Shown: piece after piece, positions 29,063-38,097 of the stretch
Layout of the letters: each line of letters opens with the position of its first letter
Position numbering within the stretch: position 1 is the first letter of the stretch
Origin: an uncultured Dehalococcoidia bacterium
Lineage (GTDB): Bacteria; Chloroflexota; Dehalococcoidia; Lucifugimonadales; Lucifugimonadaceae
Length of the DNA: 64,000 nucleotides
Assembly: GCA_913048295.1 (NCBI GenBank)
Contig: CAJWWK010000001.1
Location: 33,054 to 97,053, forward strand
Reading direction: 5' to 3'
Position numbers and translations under genes: made by a program
Notes under the pieces: generated by a model
What the model was told of the DNA's origin: nothing
Database searches by the model: none
Seen by the model: the letters and a program-made list of their open reading frames with translations, nothing else

Positions 29063-30364
29063 TCAGTCGCATAGACCGCCGTCTTTCAGATCGACGCAGC
29101 CGCGTTGGTTCGTATCGTCAACGGTGAACCACTTGAGGTCGCCGTTCAGTGCGTGGGCGTAGAGCTTGTCGCCGTAAATCAACGGGGTTGATTTGACCGG
29201 TTCGTCGGTGAGAAAAACGCCAAGGGGCTGCCCGTCGATGACTGAAACCACCCAGACGTTCTTTTCACTTGATGGGACTGCAAGTGCCCGTTCGCGCGTG
29301 TCACCGCGTTTGCGGTTGAACAGGGTTGGAGCGGAGACGATCTGGCCTTCGATTGAGGTCGACCATCGTTCGGATCCGGTGATTTCATCAAGCGCGTGGA
29401 TTGAACCGTCCAACCCTGAAACGAAAACCACGCCGTTCTCGATCAACGGCTTCGCCCACACCCAGGTGCCAACATCAGTCTTCCACTCACCGTTGCCGGT
29501 ATTTACATCGGAGTCACTCGAGGACGCCGAGCGGGATGTCGTGTTCAACTTGTAGACGTTGCTGCCCAGATCGCCAAAGAATATGTTGCCACTCTCAACC
29601 TGGATCGGACCGGCGACCGCGCTATCTGCTGCGAATGTCCACTGGATACGGGAAGACGGGTCGGAATCGAACCGCTCGTCATCGGCTGCGTTTATTGCGT
29701 AGACCGTACCCGCCAGGGTGGCAACGTATGCGGTCGAGCCTTCGACGGCAACACCGCTCCAGGCATTTCCGTCGAGAGCGATACGCCATTTAACCCGGGG
29801 TGATCCCGGCGCAGTATATAAGGCATAGAGATAACCGTCGGCCCCATCATTTTCTTCACCGAGGGCACTGGTCCCGACAAGTAACGTGGTTCCGATCACC
29901 GCGATCTGCCCGACGAGCTTGGTATTTAGTTCCAGGCCCGTTGGACCCCAGATCGAAAAGCCGTCGGCCAGGCTCACGGCGAAGATTTCACCGTCGCAAT
30001 TGTCGCCCCGGCATGTGTAGCCGGCATCGTAAACATTGTCGCCGACTATCACCGGGCTACCGTATATTGCACCCAGCCCGTCCTCACGCGGGTAGCGCCA
30101 GTCGAGGTCGAGGTTTCCAGTTGACGGATCGAACCTGACCAGATTTCCGTCGCGGTTCCCGACGAGCAGCATATCGTCTTGCACGACTGGTGCCGACCAA
30201 CCGCCCTGCGGCGTCAGGTCGTTCATACACGCAGCGCTCGCGAATATCACAAAGATGATCGCGAATAGAACTGGCAACCGTTTCCTGTTGCTTCGAATGT
30301 GTCTCTCGGGCTTCAACCCGCCAGTGCTACTGCGAATCATGCCTACTGATGACGATGGCGTCAT
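29063..30364 (-). CDS. PQQ-like beta-propeller lipoprotein
   Basis: This protein of about 433 aa has a basic N-terminus, a signal peptide (LPVLFAIIFVIFASAAC) with a lipidation Cys, and WD/PQQ-like repeats such as VVQDDMLLVGNRDGNLVRFDPSTG, PVIVGDNVYDAG, VEGSTAYVATLAGTVYAINA and IENGVVFVSGLDGSIHALDEITG. This is the fold of BamB and quinoprotein propellers, without visible dehydrogenase residues. The ATG at 30364 has GGAGG 3 bases upstream; TTG 30430 and ATG 30340 are alternatives. Its place between yidD and yidC suggests a role in membrane-protein insertion or export quality control (inference). Confidence 0.82.
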   Translation of the reverse strand: MTPSSSVGMIRSSTGGLKPERHIRSNRKRLPVLFAIIFVIFASAACMNDLTPQGGWSAPVVQDDMLLVGNRDGNLVRFDPSTGNLDLDWRYPREDGLGAIYGSPVIVGDNVYDAGYTCRGDNCDGEIFAVSLADGFSIWGPTGLELNTKLVGQIAVIGTTLLVGTSALGEENDGADGYLYALYTAPGSPRVKWRIALDGNAWSGVAVEGSTAYVATLAGTVYAINAADDERFDSDPSSRIQWTFAADSAVAGPIQVESGNIFFGDLGSNVYKLNTTSRSASSSDSDVNTGNGEWKTDVGTWVWAKPLIENGVVFVSGLDGSIHALDEITGSERWSTSIEGQIVSAPTLFNRKRGDTRERALAVPSSEKNVWVVSVIDGQPLGVFLTDEPVKSTPLIYGDKLYAHALNGDLKWFTVDDTNQRGCVDLKDGGLCD

Positions 30365-30436
30365 GTGCCTCCAGGCTTTTCTGGACTGATCGTGGGCTAA
30401 CGGTGAAATAAACCACCAGGCCGCGATCAAAATGGA

Positions 30437-30682
30437 TTATTTAGAAGAACTTTCAGGTTTTTTTCCGGGGGCAGGGACAGGGTCGAAACCCCGCGCCCGA
30501 CCGGGATGACACCGGCTAATACGGCGTATTGCAAGCCACGAACCGGCAAACGCTCTATGAGTCTGGATCGCCTCTGCTGCAAATTCCGAGCATGTCGGGT
30601 CGTACCGACACTGGCCTGGCCAGTAGGGTGATATCGCCAGTTTGTAGACCCGGATGAGCATCAGGAATATTTTGGACATCAC
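30437..30682 (-). CDS. yidD: membrane protein insertion efficiency factor YidD
   Basis: This 81-aa membrane-associated protein has the family signature YKLAISPYWPGQCRYDPTCSEFAAEAIQTH and GSWLAIRRISRCHPG; the three conserved Cys are present. It overlaps rnpA by 4 bases and precedes the propeller gene and yidC, the standard order rpmH-rnpA-yidD-yidC with one insertion. Confidence 0.93.
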   Translation of the reverse strand: MMSKIFLMLIRVYKLAISPYWPGQCRYDPTCSEFAAEAIQTHRAFAGSWLAIRRISRCHPGRARGFDPVPAPGKKPESSSK

Positions 30683-31050
30683 CTGTCCTCTCTCGCGCTA
30701 CCCGTGGCTGACGCACTGAACTGAATCCTCAGGCGGCCCATCGACTGGCGCATCGTTTCATCGAGTATCGAATACGAAACGTTAGATGCCTCGGGTTTCG
30801 CGGTGATGATTACGTCCCAGCCGTCGGCAATATTCATATCGGAGAAGGCCTGGCATAATCGTCGTTTGATCAGGTTTCGGCTGACGGCGTTACCGACTCG
30901 TTTGCTTACAGAGAGTCCGATTCTCGAAAAGGGGAGGTCGTTACGCAGTACGGCCACGTTCACATAATCGCCAGATTTCCGCTTGCCGCGCGTAAATACT
31001 CGGCGGAACTCCGCCGGGCGTCGAATTCGCTGCTTGGTGGGGATGGCCAA
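30679..31050 (-). CDS. rnpA: ribonuclease P protein component
   Basis: This 123-aa protein subunit of RNase P helps the catalytic RNA process tRNA 5' ends. The N-terminal FTRGKRKSGDYVNV and the signature GNAVSRNLIKRRLCQAF are visible. It lies 13 bases after rpmH and overlaps yidD by 4 bases. Confidence 0.94.
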   Translation of the reverse strand: MAIPTKQRIRRPAEFRRVFTRGKRKSGDYVNVAVLRNDLPFSRIGLSVSKRVGNAVSRNLIKRRLCQAFSDMNIADGWDVIITAKPEASNVSYSILDETMRQSMGRLRIQFSASATGSAREDR

Positions 31051-31063
31051 TTGATACGACTTA

Positions 31064-31201
31064 CTAAACGGTTAGCCGTACTCTGCCCTTGCCGCGACGA
31101 CGTGCCAGAACGGCACGACCGCCTTTGGTGCTCATCCGTGAACGAAAACCGTGCACGCGGGCACGGTGTCGTGTTTTTGGTTGGTAGGTGCGCTTTGGCA
31201 T
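31064..31201 (-). CDS. rpmH: 50S ribosomal protein L34
   Basis: This 45-aa protein was read by hand from the minus strand: it begins [19 protein letters not shown], continues with [20 protein letters not shown] and ends RVRLTV. It matches L34 along its whole length and lies in the expected position upstream of rnpA. Confidence 0.97.
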   Translation of the reverse strand: MPKRTYQPKTRHRARVHGFRSRMSTKGGRAVLARRRGKGRVRLTV

Positions 31202-31294
31202 ATTTGGTGGTGGGAAGCCCTGGGGCGATTCGGTTGATCGGACGGCTCAACCGGGTGCGTGGGTCGGTGGAATCCGGGAGAACGGTAGGCGTCA

Positions 31295-31324
31295 ATTTTA
31301 AGTTCGAGAGACTCAAGGTGTCAA
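31295..31324 (-). promoter_or_regulatory. promoter of the rpmH-rnpA-yidD-yidC-jag operon
   Basis: On the minus strand TTGACA (31319-31324) and TAAAAT (31295-31300) are 18 bases apart. This is the best promoter match in the window, with a leader of about 85 nt before rpmH. Confidence 0.75.
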
Positions 31325-31343
31325 ACGATTTTGAACTGTTTAT

Positions 31344-31373
31344 TTGACGGTCTCAAAAAAAGCTAACTATCAT
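31344..31373 (+). promoter_or_regulatory. promoter of the GreA-type fusion gene
   Basis: TTGACG (31344-31349) and TATCAT (31368-31373) are 18 bases apart, divergent from the rpmH promoter whose -35 lies only 20 bases away. The leader to the ATG at 31445 is about 65 nt. Confidence 0.7.
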
Positions 31374-31444
31374 TAGAGCATTGTCCTCCTGAATTTTATT
31401 GGTGGGAAACAGGTCATACCGAATCCCACGGAGTAAGGCACAAC

Positions 31445-32287
31445 ATGGCAACTACGTCTGAAGCACCCGACCAAATTCAGGAAGAACAGGAAGCACTTTC
31501 GCTCAACATAGCGTTTCAGACATACGTAAGACAGTTGCCACAGGATGTGAAGAGGGCCGCGCAGCCTGAAATCGCCAAGTTCGTCAGGTGGATAGGCGGC
31601 GAGCGGACCATCAACACTCTGATCCCATCAGAGATTGGCGAATACAACGAGGTGTTTGGTGCCCGCACTGCCACACGAGATGCCACCGAGCGACTTAGCG
31701 CGGTAAAACTTTTTCTGGCCTTCTTGAAGAAGAAGGGTCATATCGAAATTAATCTGGCCCAGCATCTGCGACTCCGAAAGTCACGGACCGCGGCATCAAG
31801 GGCGATCACGTTAGCTGACCCGACTCGCAGCGTTCGCCTTACCCAGAGCGGTTATAACGAAATGACGAAGCAGCTTTCTCAGTTGCAAGACGAGCGCATA
31901 AAGATCGTCGTAGATATCCAGAAGGCCGCTGCCGATGGCGACGTCCGAGAAAATGCCCCCCTCGAGGCCGCCCGCGAAGCCCAGGGAATGACGAACGGCA
32001 AAATCCGAGAGATCGAAGCAACGCTTAAGGTCGCGGTCATAATCGATGCCACAGAGCAGGACAGCGAACGAGTCCACATTGGTTCCAAGGTCGAGATCAC
32101 CGAGACTGAATCAGAAAAGGTATTGAAGTATCAGGTGGTCGAACCCAACGAGGCAAACCCGCTCACCGGGAAGATTTCAATCGTATCCCCGGTCGGTTCG
32201 GCAATTCTGGGCCATAAGCTTGGCGATGAGGTCAACGTAACAACCCCGAGGGGTCAACAGGTATACAAGATCGTAAAGACCTCCTAG
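31445..32287 (+). CDS. greA: GreA-type transcript cleavage factor fused to an N-terminal recombinase-like domain
   Basis: Residues ~131-280 are a complete GreA/GreB protein: the coiled-coil starts at RLTQSGYNEMTKQLSQL, the tip GDVRENAP keeps the catalytic acids Asp166 and Glu169, and the C-terminal FKBP-like part follows (IGSKVEITE, GSAILGHKLGDEV). Residues ~20-110 add a helical domain (KFVRWIGGERTINTLIPSEI, ERLSAVKLFLAFLKKKG) resembling the SAM-like core-binding domain of tyrosine recombinases, without any catalytic recombinase domain. Standard GreA is about 158 aa. It should rescue backtracked RNA polymerase; the extra domain may bind DNA. It has its own promoter. Confidence 0.87.
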   Translation: MATTSEAPDQIQEEQEALSLNIAFQTYVRQLPQDVKRAAQPEIAKFVRWIGGERTINTLIPSEIGEYNEVFGARTATRDATERLSAVKLFLAFLKKKGHIEINLAQHLRLRKSRTAASRAITLADPTRSVRLTQSGYNEMTKQLSQLQDERIKIVVDIQKAAADGDVRENAPLEAAREAQGMTNGKIREIEATLKVAVIIDATEQDSERVHIGSKVEITETESEKVLKYQVVEPNEANPLTGKISIVSPVGSAILGHKLGDEVNVTTPRGQQVYKIVKTS

Positions 32288-32480
32288 CGGGAAACCCGCC
32301 CCGTGCGATAGCCTTTCTCCGGCTCGATTGTTTTTGCTGGCGAAGGTGTCCGGGGTTTCAGTAATGGACCGAATTCCGGCTACTCGCGCCATGAAAATCT
32401 TCGAAATAACGCCGGGCTACGGGCCAGGGTTGCGGGCCGGTCAACGGGTCAAGTCGTTTAGATAGAAAGGTAATCTCTCG

Positions 32481-33473
32481 TTGCTCGAAACTTTCAACCA
32501 CTGGTTGATTTTTAATGCCGTCCTCGTAGCCCTGCTGATATTCGACCTGCTGATTCTGACGCGCAAAAGTCGCGTTGTCGGAATGAAAGAAGCAGCGTGG
32601 CTCACCGCATTCTGGACTCTTGTGGCCGGCGCAGTGGGTGTGTGGATTTTCGTTGCAGGCAGCGAACAGCAGGGTGGTGAATACTTTGCTGGCTACGTGG
32701 CCGAACGCGCGCTCAGCATCGACAACCTGTTTGTTTTTATCGTCATCTTTGGATACTTCTCGCTGCCAAAATCGTACGAGGCCCGCGGGCTTTTGTTTGG
32801 CATTGTAGGGGCATTGCTGGCACGGGCGGTTTTCATCGCAGCCGGAGTGGCCGTCATATCGGCATTTGCGTGGTTCTTGTACGTCCTCGGCGCGTTCCTG
32901 ATCTACACGGCATACAAGCTGGCCTTTGTGGGCGACCATGAAGTCAATCCCGGTAAAAACATTGCGGTGAGGCTATTCCGTAAGTTGATGCCCGTAAGCG
33001 ATGAGTTTGACGGGACGAAATTCTTCACCCGCATGAACGGTGTTCGGGCTGCCACCCCGTTCCTGCTCGTGGTAATTGTGCTGGCAACCACGGACGTGGT
33101 GTTCGCCATCGATTCGATACCGACTGTATTCGGTATCACGGACGACCCGTTCATTGTGTGGTCGTCGAACGCGATGGCGGTTCTGGGAATGCGACCCCTG
33201 TTTTTCCTGCTCGTCGGGATGGTCAAGCTATTCCGTTATTTGCAGTTCGGGCTGGCCGCGATTCTTGGCTTCGTCGGCCTGAAGATGATCGTCGAGACGG
33301 CGTTTGAAGACTTTCACGTGATCGGCAAACTCGAAGATATCTATCTTTCTCTCGTCATAATTCTCGGTATCCTCATCGGTAGCGTACTTTTGTCGATAAT
33401 CCTGCCCGACGATGACGACGATATTGATGAAAACTCCCTTCACATCGTGGGAAGTACGGAAACGGATAACTAA
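32481..33473 (+). CDS. TerC-family integral membrane protein
   Basis: This 330-aa protein has about eight or nine hydrophobic helices and the TerC signatures ERALSIDNLFVFIVIFGYF and TTDVVFAIDSIPTVFGITDDPFIVWSSN (two parts), both with membrane-embedded Asp residues. Family members are tied to tellurite resistance and to Mn2+ export that metalates exported enzymes. It starts with TTG. The stop TAA shares a base with the ATG of the next gene (TAATG), so the two are coupled. Confidence 0.9.
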   Translation: MLETFNHWLIFNAVLVALLIFDLLILTRKSRVVGMKEAAWLTAFWTLVAGAVGVWIFVAGSEQQGGEYFAGYVAERALSIDNLFVFIVIFGYFSLPKSYEARGLLFGIVGALLARAVFIAAGVAVISAFAWFLYVLGAFLIYTAYKLAFVGDHEVNPGKNIAVRLFRKLMPVSDEFDGTKFFTRMNGVRAATPFLLVVIVLATTDVVFAIDSIPTVFGITDDPFIVWSSNAMAVLGMRPLFFLLVGMVKLFRYLQFGLAAILGFVGLKMIVETAFEDFHVIGKLEDIYLSLVIILGILIGSVLLSIILPDDDDDIDENSLHIVGSTETDN

Positions 33474-36391
33474 TGGTGGTTTCTACATCAAAACTGGCGA
33501 TTGATTCCGCCACCGGAGATCTCGAGGCCGACCTGCGCGCCGCAGTTGGCGGCGAGGTACGTTTCGACACAATATCCCGGAACATGTACTCGACCGACGC
33601 TTCTATCTACCAGATGGAACCGGTTGGAGTTGTGATCCCACGCGACGCAGCTGATGTGCAGGCAGCAATCGAAATAGCGGGCAAGAATGGCGTCGCGGTG
33701 TTACCGAGAGGTGGCGGGACTGGTCTTTCGGGCCAGACCGTGAACCACGCGGTCGTAATTGACTTTTCAAAATATATGTATGACGTCCTCGAGATCAACC
33801 GCGAAGAGCATTGGGTGCGGACTCAGCCTGGAGTCACGATCGATGAGTTGAACCGACAATTGAAGTCTTACGGGATGTTTTTTACACCCGACCCCAGTAC
33901 CTCGAGCCGCGCGAATATCGGCGGCGCAATGGGCAACAACTCATGCGGTACCCATTCGATAATCTACGGCAAGACTGTCGACCACGTGCTTGAGATGGAC
34001 GTGACATTGTCGGACGGATCGCAGACGGTTTTCGGTCTGCGCGACGCAGCGTCCTTGGAATCTCGGTTGGCCTTGAGTGGGCTGGAAGGCGATATTTATC
34101 GCGGCGTCCGGGAAATTTCGGCGCGGGCTGCGGGAGCGGCCGCGGCAAATTTTCCTAAAATTCTCAGGCGTGTAGGCGGCTACAACATCGACCGTACACA
34201 GGACCCTAATTCGCTGAACCTGACCCAGATGATGGTCGGGTCGGAAGGCACGCTTGCGGCCGTGACAGCTGCGAAGTTGAACCTTGTTCCCATTCCCGGG
34301 CACAAGGTGCTCGGAGTGGTCCATTTCAACAGCCTGAACGAGGCGATGGAGGCAACGGTAGCCATTCTTGAGGAGTCGCCATCGGCCATCGAGCACATTG
34401 GTTCGATGATCCTCGAGCAGGCACGCCTTTCGCTGGGTTTTTCACGGTCGCTGGGGTTTTTAGAGGGCGAGCCAAGCGACATCCTGGTTGTGGAGTTCAG
34501 TGGCGACCACCCTGAAGAGGTAAAGTCTCGGCTCGACCAGATGGTGAGGAACCTGGACCGCAAGAATCTCGGTTTCGCCACGACAAAGCTTTACACGACT
34601 GCACAGCAGGACGAGGTTACGGAGTTCCGGCGCGCCAATCTCGGACTTCTTATGAACATCGAAGGTGATGCAAAGCCCTTGCCTTTCGTTGAAGACACGG
34701 CGGTATCTCCCGAAAAACTCCCTGAATACGTAAAGCGGTTCGACGAGATCGTAAAGAGCCACGGGACAGTGGCCGGGTTCTACGGCCATGCAAGCGTTGG
34801 CTGTATGCACATCCGCCCGGTAATCAATGCCAAGACGCGCGATGGCATCGAAAAAATGGAGGCGATTGCGAGAGATATCTCCGACCTCGTCCTTGAGTTT
34901 GAAGGCGCGTATTCCGGCGAACACGGCGATGGTATCGTACGCGGATTTTTCACCGAAAAGATGTTCGGCCCAGAGCTGACCCAGGCATTCAGGGACGTGA
35001 AGGCGGTTTTTGATCCCGGCGGCATCATGAATCCGGGCAAGATCTTTGACACTCCAGACATCAAGGACAACCTGAGGTTTGGCGGGTCGTACAGGGCACA
35101 TCCGCTGAAGACGCGGCTGGATTTCAGCGCGGAAAACGGATTCGCGGGGGCCGTTGAGATGTGCAACGGTCTGGGCGCATGCCGAAAGTTACAGGCTGGA
35201 GCGATGTGCCCTTCATATATGGCGACTCGCGAGGAAGAACATTCGACCCGTGGAAGGGCTAACGCGCTGCGGTTCGCGCTTTCGGGAAATTTTCCGCTTG
35301 AGGCCCTCGAATCGAAAAGAATGATGCAGGTCCTCGATCTGTGTCTCGGGTGCAAATCATGCAAGTCGGAGTGCCCTTCCGAAGTCGACATGGCCAAGAT
35401 CAAGTACGAGCACCTTTACCAGTACTACAAGAACCGGCGCGTACCGCTTGGCTCGCGCCTGGTCTCCAACATCCACCGCATGAACGCGCTGGCGGCACCT
35501 GTGGCACCGATCGCGAATGCCACGAACCGCTCGTACCCGGTGCGGTTCGTGCTCGAGAAGATCGCGGGGTTCGACAGGTCCCGGCCGATGCCTAAGGTAG
35601 TTCGCCAGACTTTCCAGAAGTGGTTCGACAAAAGGAAATCAACGGACCGGCTGTCGAGCACGCGAGGAAAAATCGTGTTGTTCCACGACACGTTCATGAA
35701 TTTCAACCACCCGAGCATCGGCATCTCGGCCACTCGCCTGCTGGAAGCGCTCGGCTTCGAAGTAGTGGTGCTCAACAACCGAAAGTGCTGCGGAAGGCCG
35801 ATGATCTCGAAGGGCCTGCTGGACGAGGCTGGACAAAACGCCCGTCACAACGTCGACCTGCTGCACCCTTATGTTCATAACGGGACGAAAATAGTTGGTT
35901 GTGAGGCGAGTTGTGTCTCAGCGATGACCGACGACTGGCCCGACCTCCTGGGGGGCGATGAACGGGCCAGGGAAGTGGCTGCGGCGGTTGTCACGATCGA
36001 GCAACTTCTTGTGAGAACCCGGGGCGATGACGGTCAGCAGATCGAGTGGTCGGATCTCGAAAAACAGGTTAAATTCTTCGGTCACTGCCATCAACGAGCG
36101 CTAGAGGGTACTACTGACTCGGTAGTGGCCCTCAACATTCCGCCAGGCTACACGGCGTCTGAAATTTCGGCCGGCTGCTGCGGTATGGCAGGATCGTTCG
36201 GCTACGAGAAAAAGCACCTTGCTGTGGCGACCGCTGCTGGCGAGGACAGGTTGTTTCCGGCGGTGCGAGATGCCTCGCCGGGCGAAGAGATAGCGACCTC
36301 AGGGGTCTCGTGCCGCGAACAGATTGGCTTCAACACGGAGCGCGAGTCACGGCACGTAGTCGAGGTACTCGCTGACGCCCTTCTGCATTGA
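33473..36391 (+). CDS. FAD-linked oxidase fused to Fe-S/CCG domains (D-lactate dehydrogenase-like)
   Basis: This 972-aa protein combines an N-terminal PCMH FAD-binding domain (VLPRGGGTGLSGQTVN, GGAMGNNSCGTHSI), the FAD-oxidase C-terminal domain (to ~530), a ferredoxin-like region (CNGLGACRKLQAGAMCPSY, CLGCKSCKSECP) and two CCG domains (KCCGRPMISKG, CHQRAL, CCGMAGSFGYEKKH). This is the layout of the large D-lactate/D-2-hydroxyacid dehydrogenases (Dld-II/YdiJ type), which pass electrons to quinone or cytochrome. It overlaps terC by one base. The convergent LarA-family neighbour supports a hydroxyacid substrate. Confidence 0.88.
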   Translation: MVVSTSKLAIDSATGDLEADLRAAVGGEVRFDTISRNMYSTDASIYQMEPVGVVIPRDAADVQAAIEIAGKNGVAVLPRGGGTGLSGQTVNHAVVIDFSKYMYDVLEINREEHWVRTQPGVTIDELNRQLKSYGMFFTPDPSTSSRANIGGAMGNNSCGTHSIIYGKTVDHVLEMDVTLSDGSQTVFGLRDAASLESRLALSGLEGDIYRGVREISARAAGAAAANFPKILRRVGGYNIDRTQDPNSLNLTQMMVGSEGTLAAVTAAKLNLVPIPGHKVLGVVHFNSLNEAMEATVAILEESPSAIEHIGSMILEQARLSLGFSRSLGFLEGEPSDILVVEFSGDHPEEVKSRLDQMVRNLDRKNLGFATTKLYTTAQQDEVTEFRRANLGLLMNIEGDAKPLPFVEDTAVSPEKLPEYVKRFDEIVKSHGTVAGFYGHASVGCMHIRPVINAKTRDGIEKMEAIARDISDLVLEFEGAYSGEHGDGIVRGFFTEKMFGPELTQAFRDVKAVFDPGGIMNPGKIFDTPDIKDNLRFGGSYRAHPLKTRLDFSAENGFAGAVEMCNGLGACRKLQAGAMCPSYMATREEEHSTRGRANALRFALSGNFPLEALESKRMMQVLDLCLGCKSCKSECPSEVDMAKIKYEHLYQYYKNRRVPLGSRLVSNIHRMNALAAPVAPIANATNRSYPVRFVLEKIAGFDRSRPMPKVVRQTFQKWFDKRKSTDRLSSTRGKIVLFHDTFMNFNHPSIGISATRLLEALGFEVVVLNNRKCCGRPMISKGLLDEAGQNARHNVDLLHPYVHNGTKIVGCEASCVSAMTDDWPDLLGGDERAREVAAAVVTIEQLLVRTRGDDGQQIEWSDLEKQVKFFGHCHQRALEGTTDSVVALNIPPGYTASEISAGCCGMAGSFGYEKKHLAVATAAGEDRLFPAVRDASPGEEIATSGVSCREQIGFNTERESRHVVEVLADALLH

Positions 36392-36458
36392 TTTCAACAC
36401 AGGCCTACGAGCGGCTTAACCAGCACCCCGGCGCGCGGTCACAATCAAGATTGACCGG

Positions 36459-37778
36459 TTAGTCGGCTGCCTGCTGTCCTGCGCCTTCCAATTTTGGAAA
36501 CGGCACCGTGTATGCAGCGGACGGCATCAGGTAGATCGTGGGATCCGTACGCCCGGCGGCAGCAAGGTCGGCGAGTGCTCTGCTAACGGAGGCGGCGAGC
36601 GAGTCGACCCGGGTTGCGCCGAGCATTGCCACTTCTTCTTCGTCCATCTGGGTCACGATGTACGTAATCGGCGCTTTCTGAATGGTTGAGAGCGCGGTCT
36701 GGCCGTTGATCTCGCTCTCTTTGCGCAACCCGGCGATGATGGCTTCTCGACTGCCGAGCCGGAGCCACTTTGTGAACTGATCGCCGCCCAGGCCTTCCGG
36801 ACAGGGCGCAAGCAGGATGATTCGACCATCGGGCTTTACTGCCTGATACGAGTTGAACAGTGCCTTGTGGGTCTGAACGAAGTTCTGGGTCGACGGCGAA
36901 GCAGCGATAACGAGATCGGCCTGTTGATCGATGCGGACAGCGAACAGGTCATGCGCGAATTTCGTGGCGGCCATGTGAGCGGCTTCCAGTTCTCCGGCAT
37001 AGACAGCCGCTATTTCACTGTCCCGGTTGAGAACAGTGTTGACGATGTAGTCCACGTGAGTCAGTTGCGTGGCTTCCAGCATGTCTTCAGCTACCGGGTT
37101 TCCATCGAGGCCACCAATGCGCACCGCGGGATCGATCGCATCCTCGGTAGGGTGCAGGTTCATCGAGTGATTGCTGGCTATCGTCGCTATCGAAGCGACG
37201 CCGGGAACGATCGATTTTCGTCCACCTCCGTAACCACCGAAATAGTGAAGCACTACCGCGCCCGTTGCGATTATACGGTCGGCTTCGTGAACGAGCCGGT
37301 TGATGTGGACCCGGGTGCCCCGGCTCGTGGTCCCCACATACGCCAGGTTGGCTTCATCACGGGGGTCGTGGGTAAACGCTTGGTCTTTGAAACGCTCGTA
37401 AATACCACCCCCAAGAATGCGTCGGCCTTCTTCGGCTGTCGGTCCGCGGTGAGTACCGGTGGCATACACAAAGGTGATGTCCTCTTCGGCTAGTCCAGCG
37501 GCGATGAGGCCGTCAACGAGTATCGGCAGTACCTGCTCGATGCGGGTGGTCCTGAAAGAGTCAGGAACTACGATGGCCACGGTCTCGCCGGGTTTGACTA
37601 TCTGGAAAATGCTTTGATCAAGCCCGATGGGGTTTTCGATTGCTTCCCGAATCGCATGGTCACGGTTTTCCAGAGCCTGAGCCTCGCCGACCTGCAGGGT
37701 GTCCAGTAGCCTGCCAGTAGGCAGGGTGGCCTGGATCATGTCGCCGCCGTAGGGCATTTCGATCACTGTTGAGTTCAT
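36459..37778 (-). CDS. larA: LarA-family protein (nickel-pincer racemase/epimerase)
   Basis: This 439-aa protein belongs to the lactate racemase family (DUF2088). The residues that bind the nickel-pincer nucleotide or act in catalysis in LarA are present at matching positions: His110 (ATGTHRG), His178 and Lys188 (HYFGGYGGGRKSIVPG) and His204 (SNHSM). Many homologues act on hydroxyacids other than lactate, so the substrate is open. The cofactor genes larB, larC and larE are not in the window. It is convergent with the FAD/Fe-S hydroxyacid-type dehydrogenase, 67 bases away. Confidence 0.85.
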   Translation of the reverse strand: MNSTVIEMPYGGDMIQATLPTGRLLDTLQVGEAQALENRDHAIREAIENPIGLDQSIFQIVKPGETVAIVVPDSFRTTRIEQVLPILVDGLIAAGLAEEDITFVYATGTHRGPTAEEGRRILGGGIYERFKDQAFTHDPRDEANLAYVGTTSRGTRVHINRLVHEADRIIATGAVVLHYFGGYGGGRKSIVPGVASIATIASNHSMNLHPTEDAIDPAVRIGGLDGNPVAEDMLEATQLTHVDYIVNTVLNRDSEIAAVYAGELEAAHMAATKFAHDLFAVRIDQQADLVIAASPSTQNFVQTHKALFNSYQAVKPDGRIILLAPCPEGLGGDQFTKWLRLGSREAIIAGLRKESEINGQTALSTIQKAPITYIVTQMDEEEVAMLGATRVDSLAASVSRALADLAAAGRTDPTIYLMPSAAYTVPFPKLEGAGQQAAD

Positions 37779-38097
37779 GTGCGAGGAAATTCCTGAATTC
37801 TTCTTCTTGCGGCCAGGGGTGGGGGACGACCGGTCGAAAATAGTGTCTCACGACCCGGTAGCCTGCTCAACCGAATTATCTGGCTCCGGAAGTACGAAGC
37901 ACACCTGCCGCAGAACCGGGCGAACTCCATCGCGCTCATCGGTGCCCTTGACGCCGCTAAAGCTCATATGTTCGCATCTAGCACGGGCACACCCGGCATG
38001 AAACGCAGTACACTACCGCTGTCGCCGGGATTAGATTATGGCAATAAATTTTTAGTCCGTTCGGCTTAATATCGGGTGTCGAAAGCAGGTCCTTCTG
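37779..38097. other. intergenic region between larA and the transaldolase-family gene
   Basis: This 319-base divergent gap has no supported gene, RNA or repeat. It should contain the promoters of both flanking genes; the A/T-rich stretch 38030-38070 is the likeliest place, but I see no clear hexamer pair. Confidence 0.5.
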
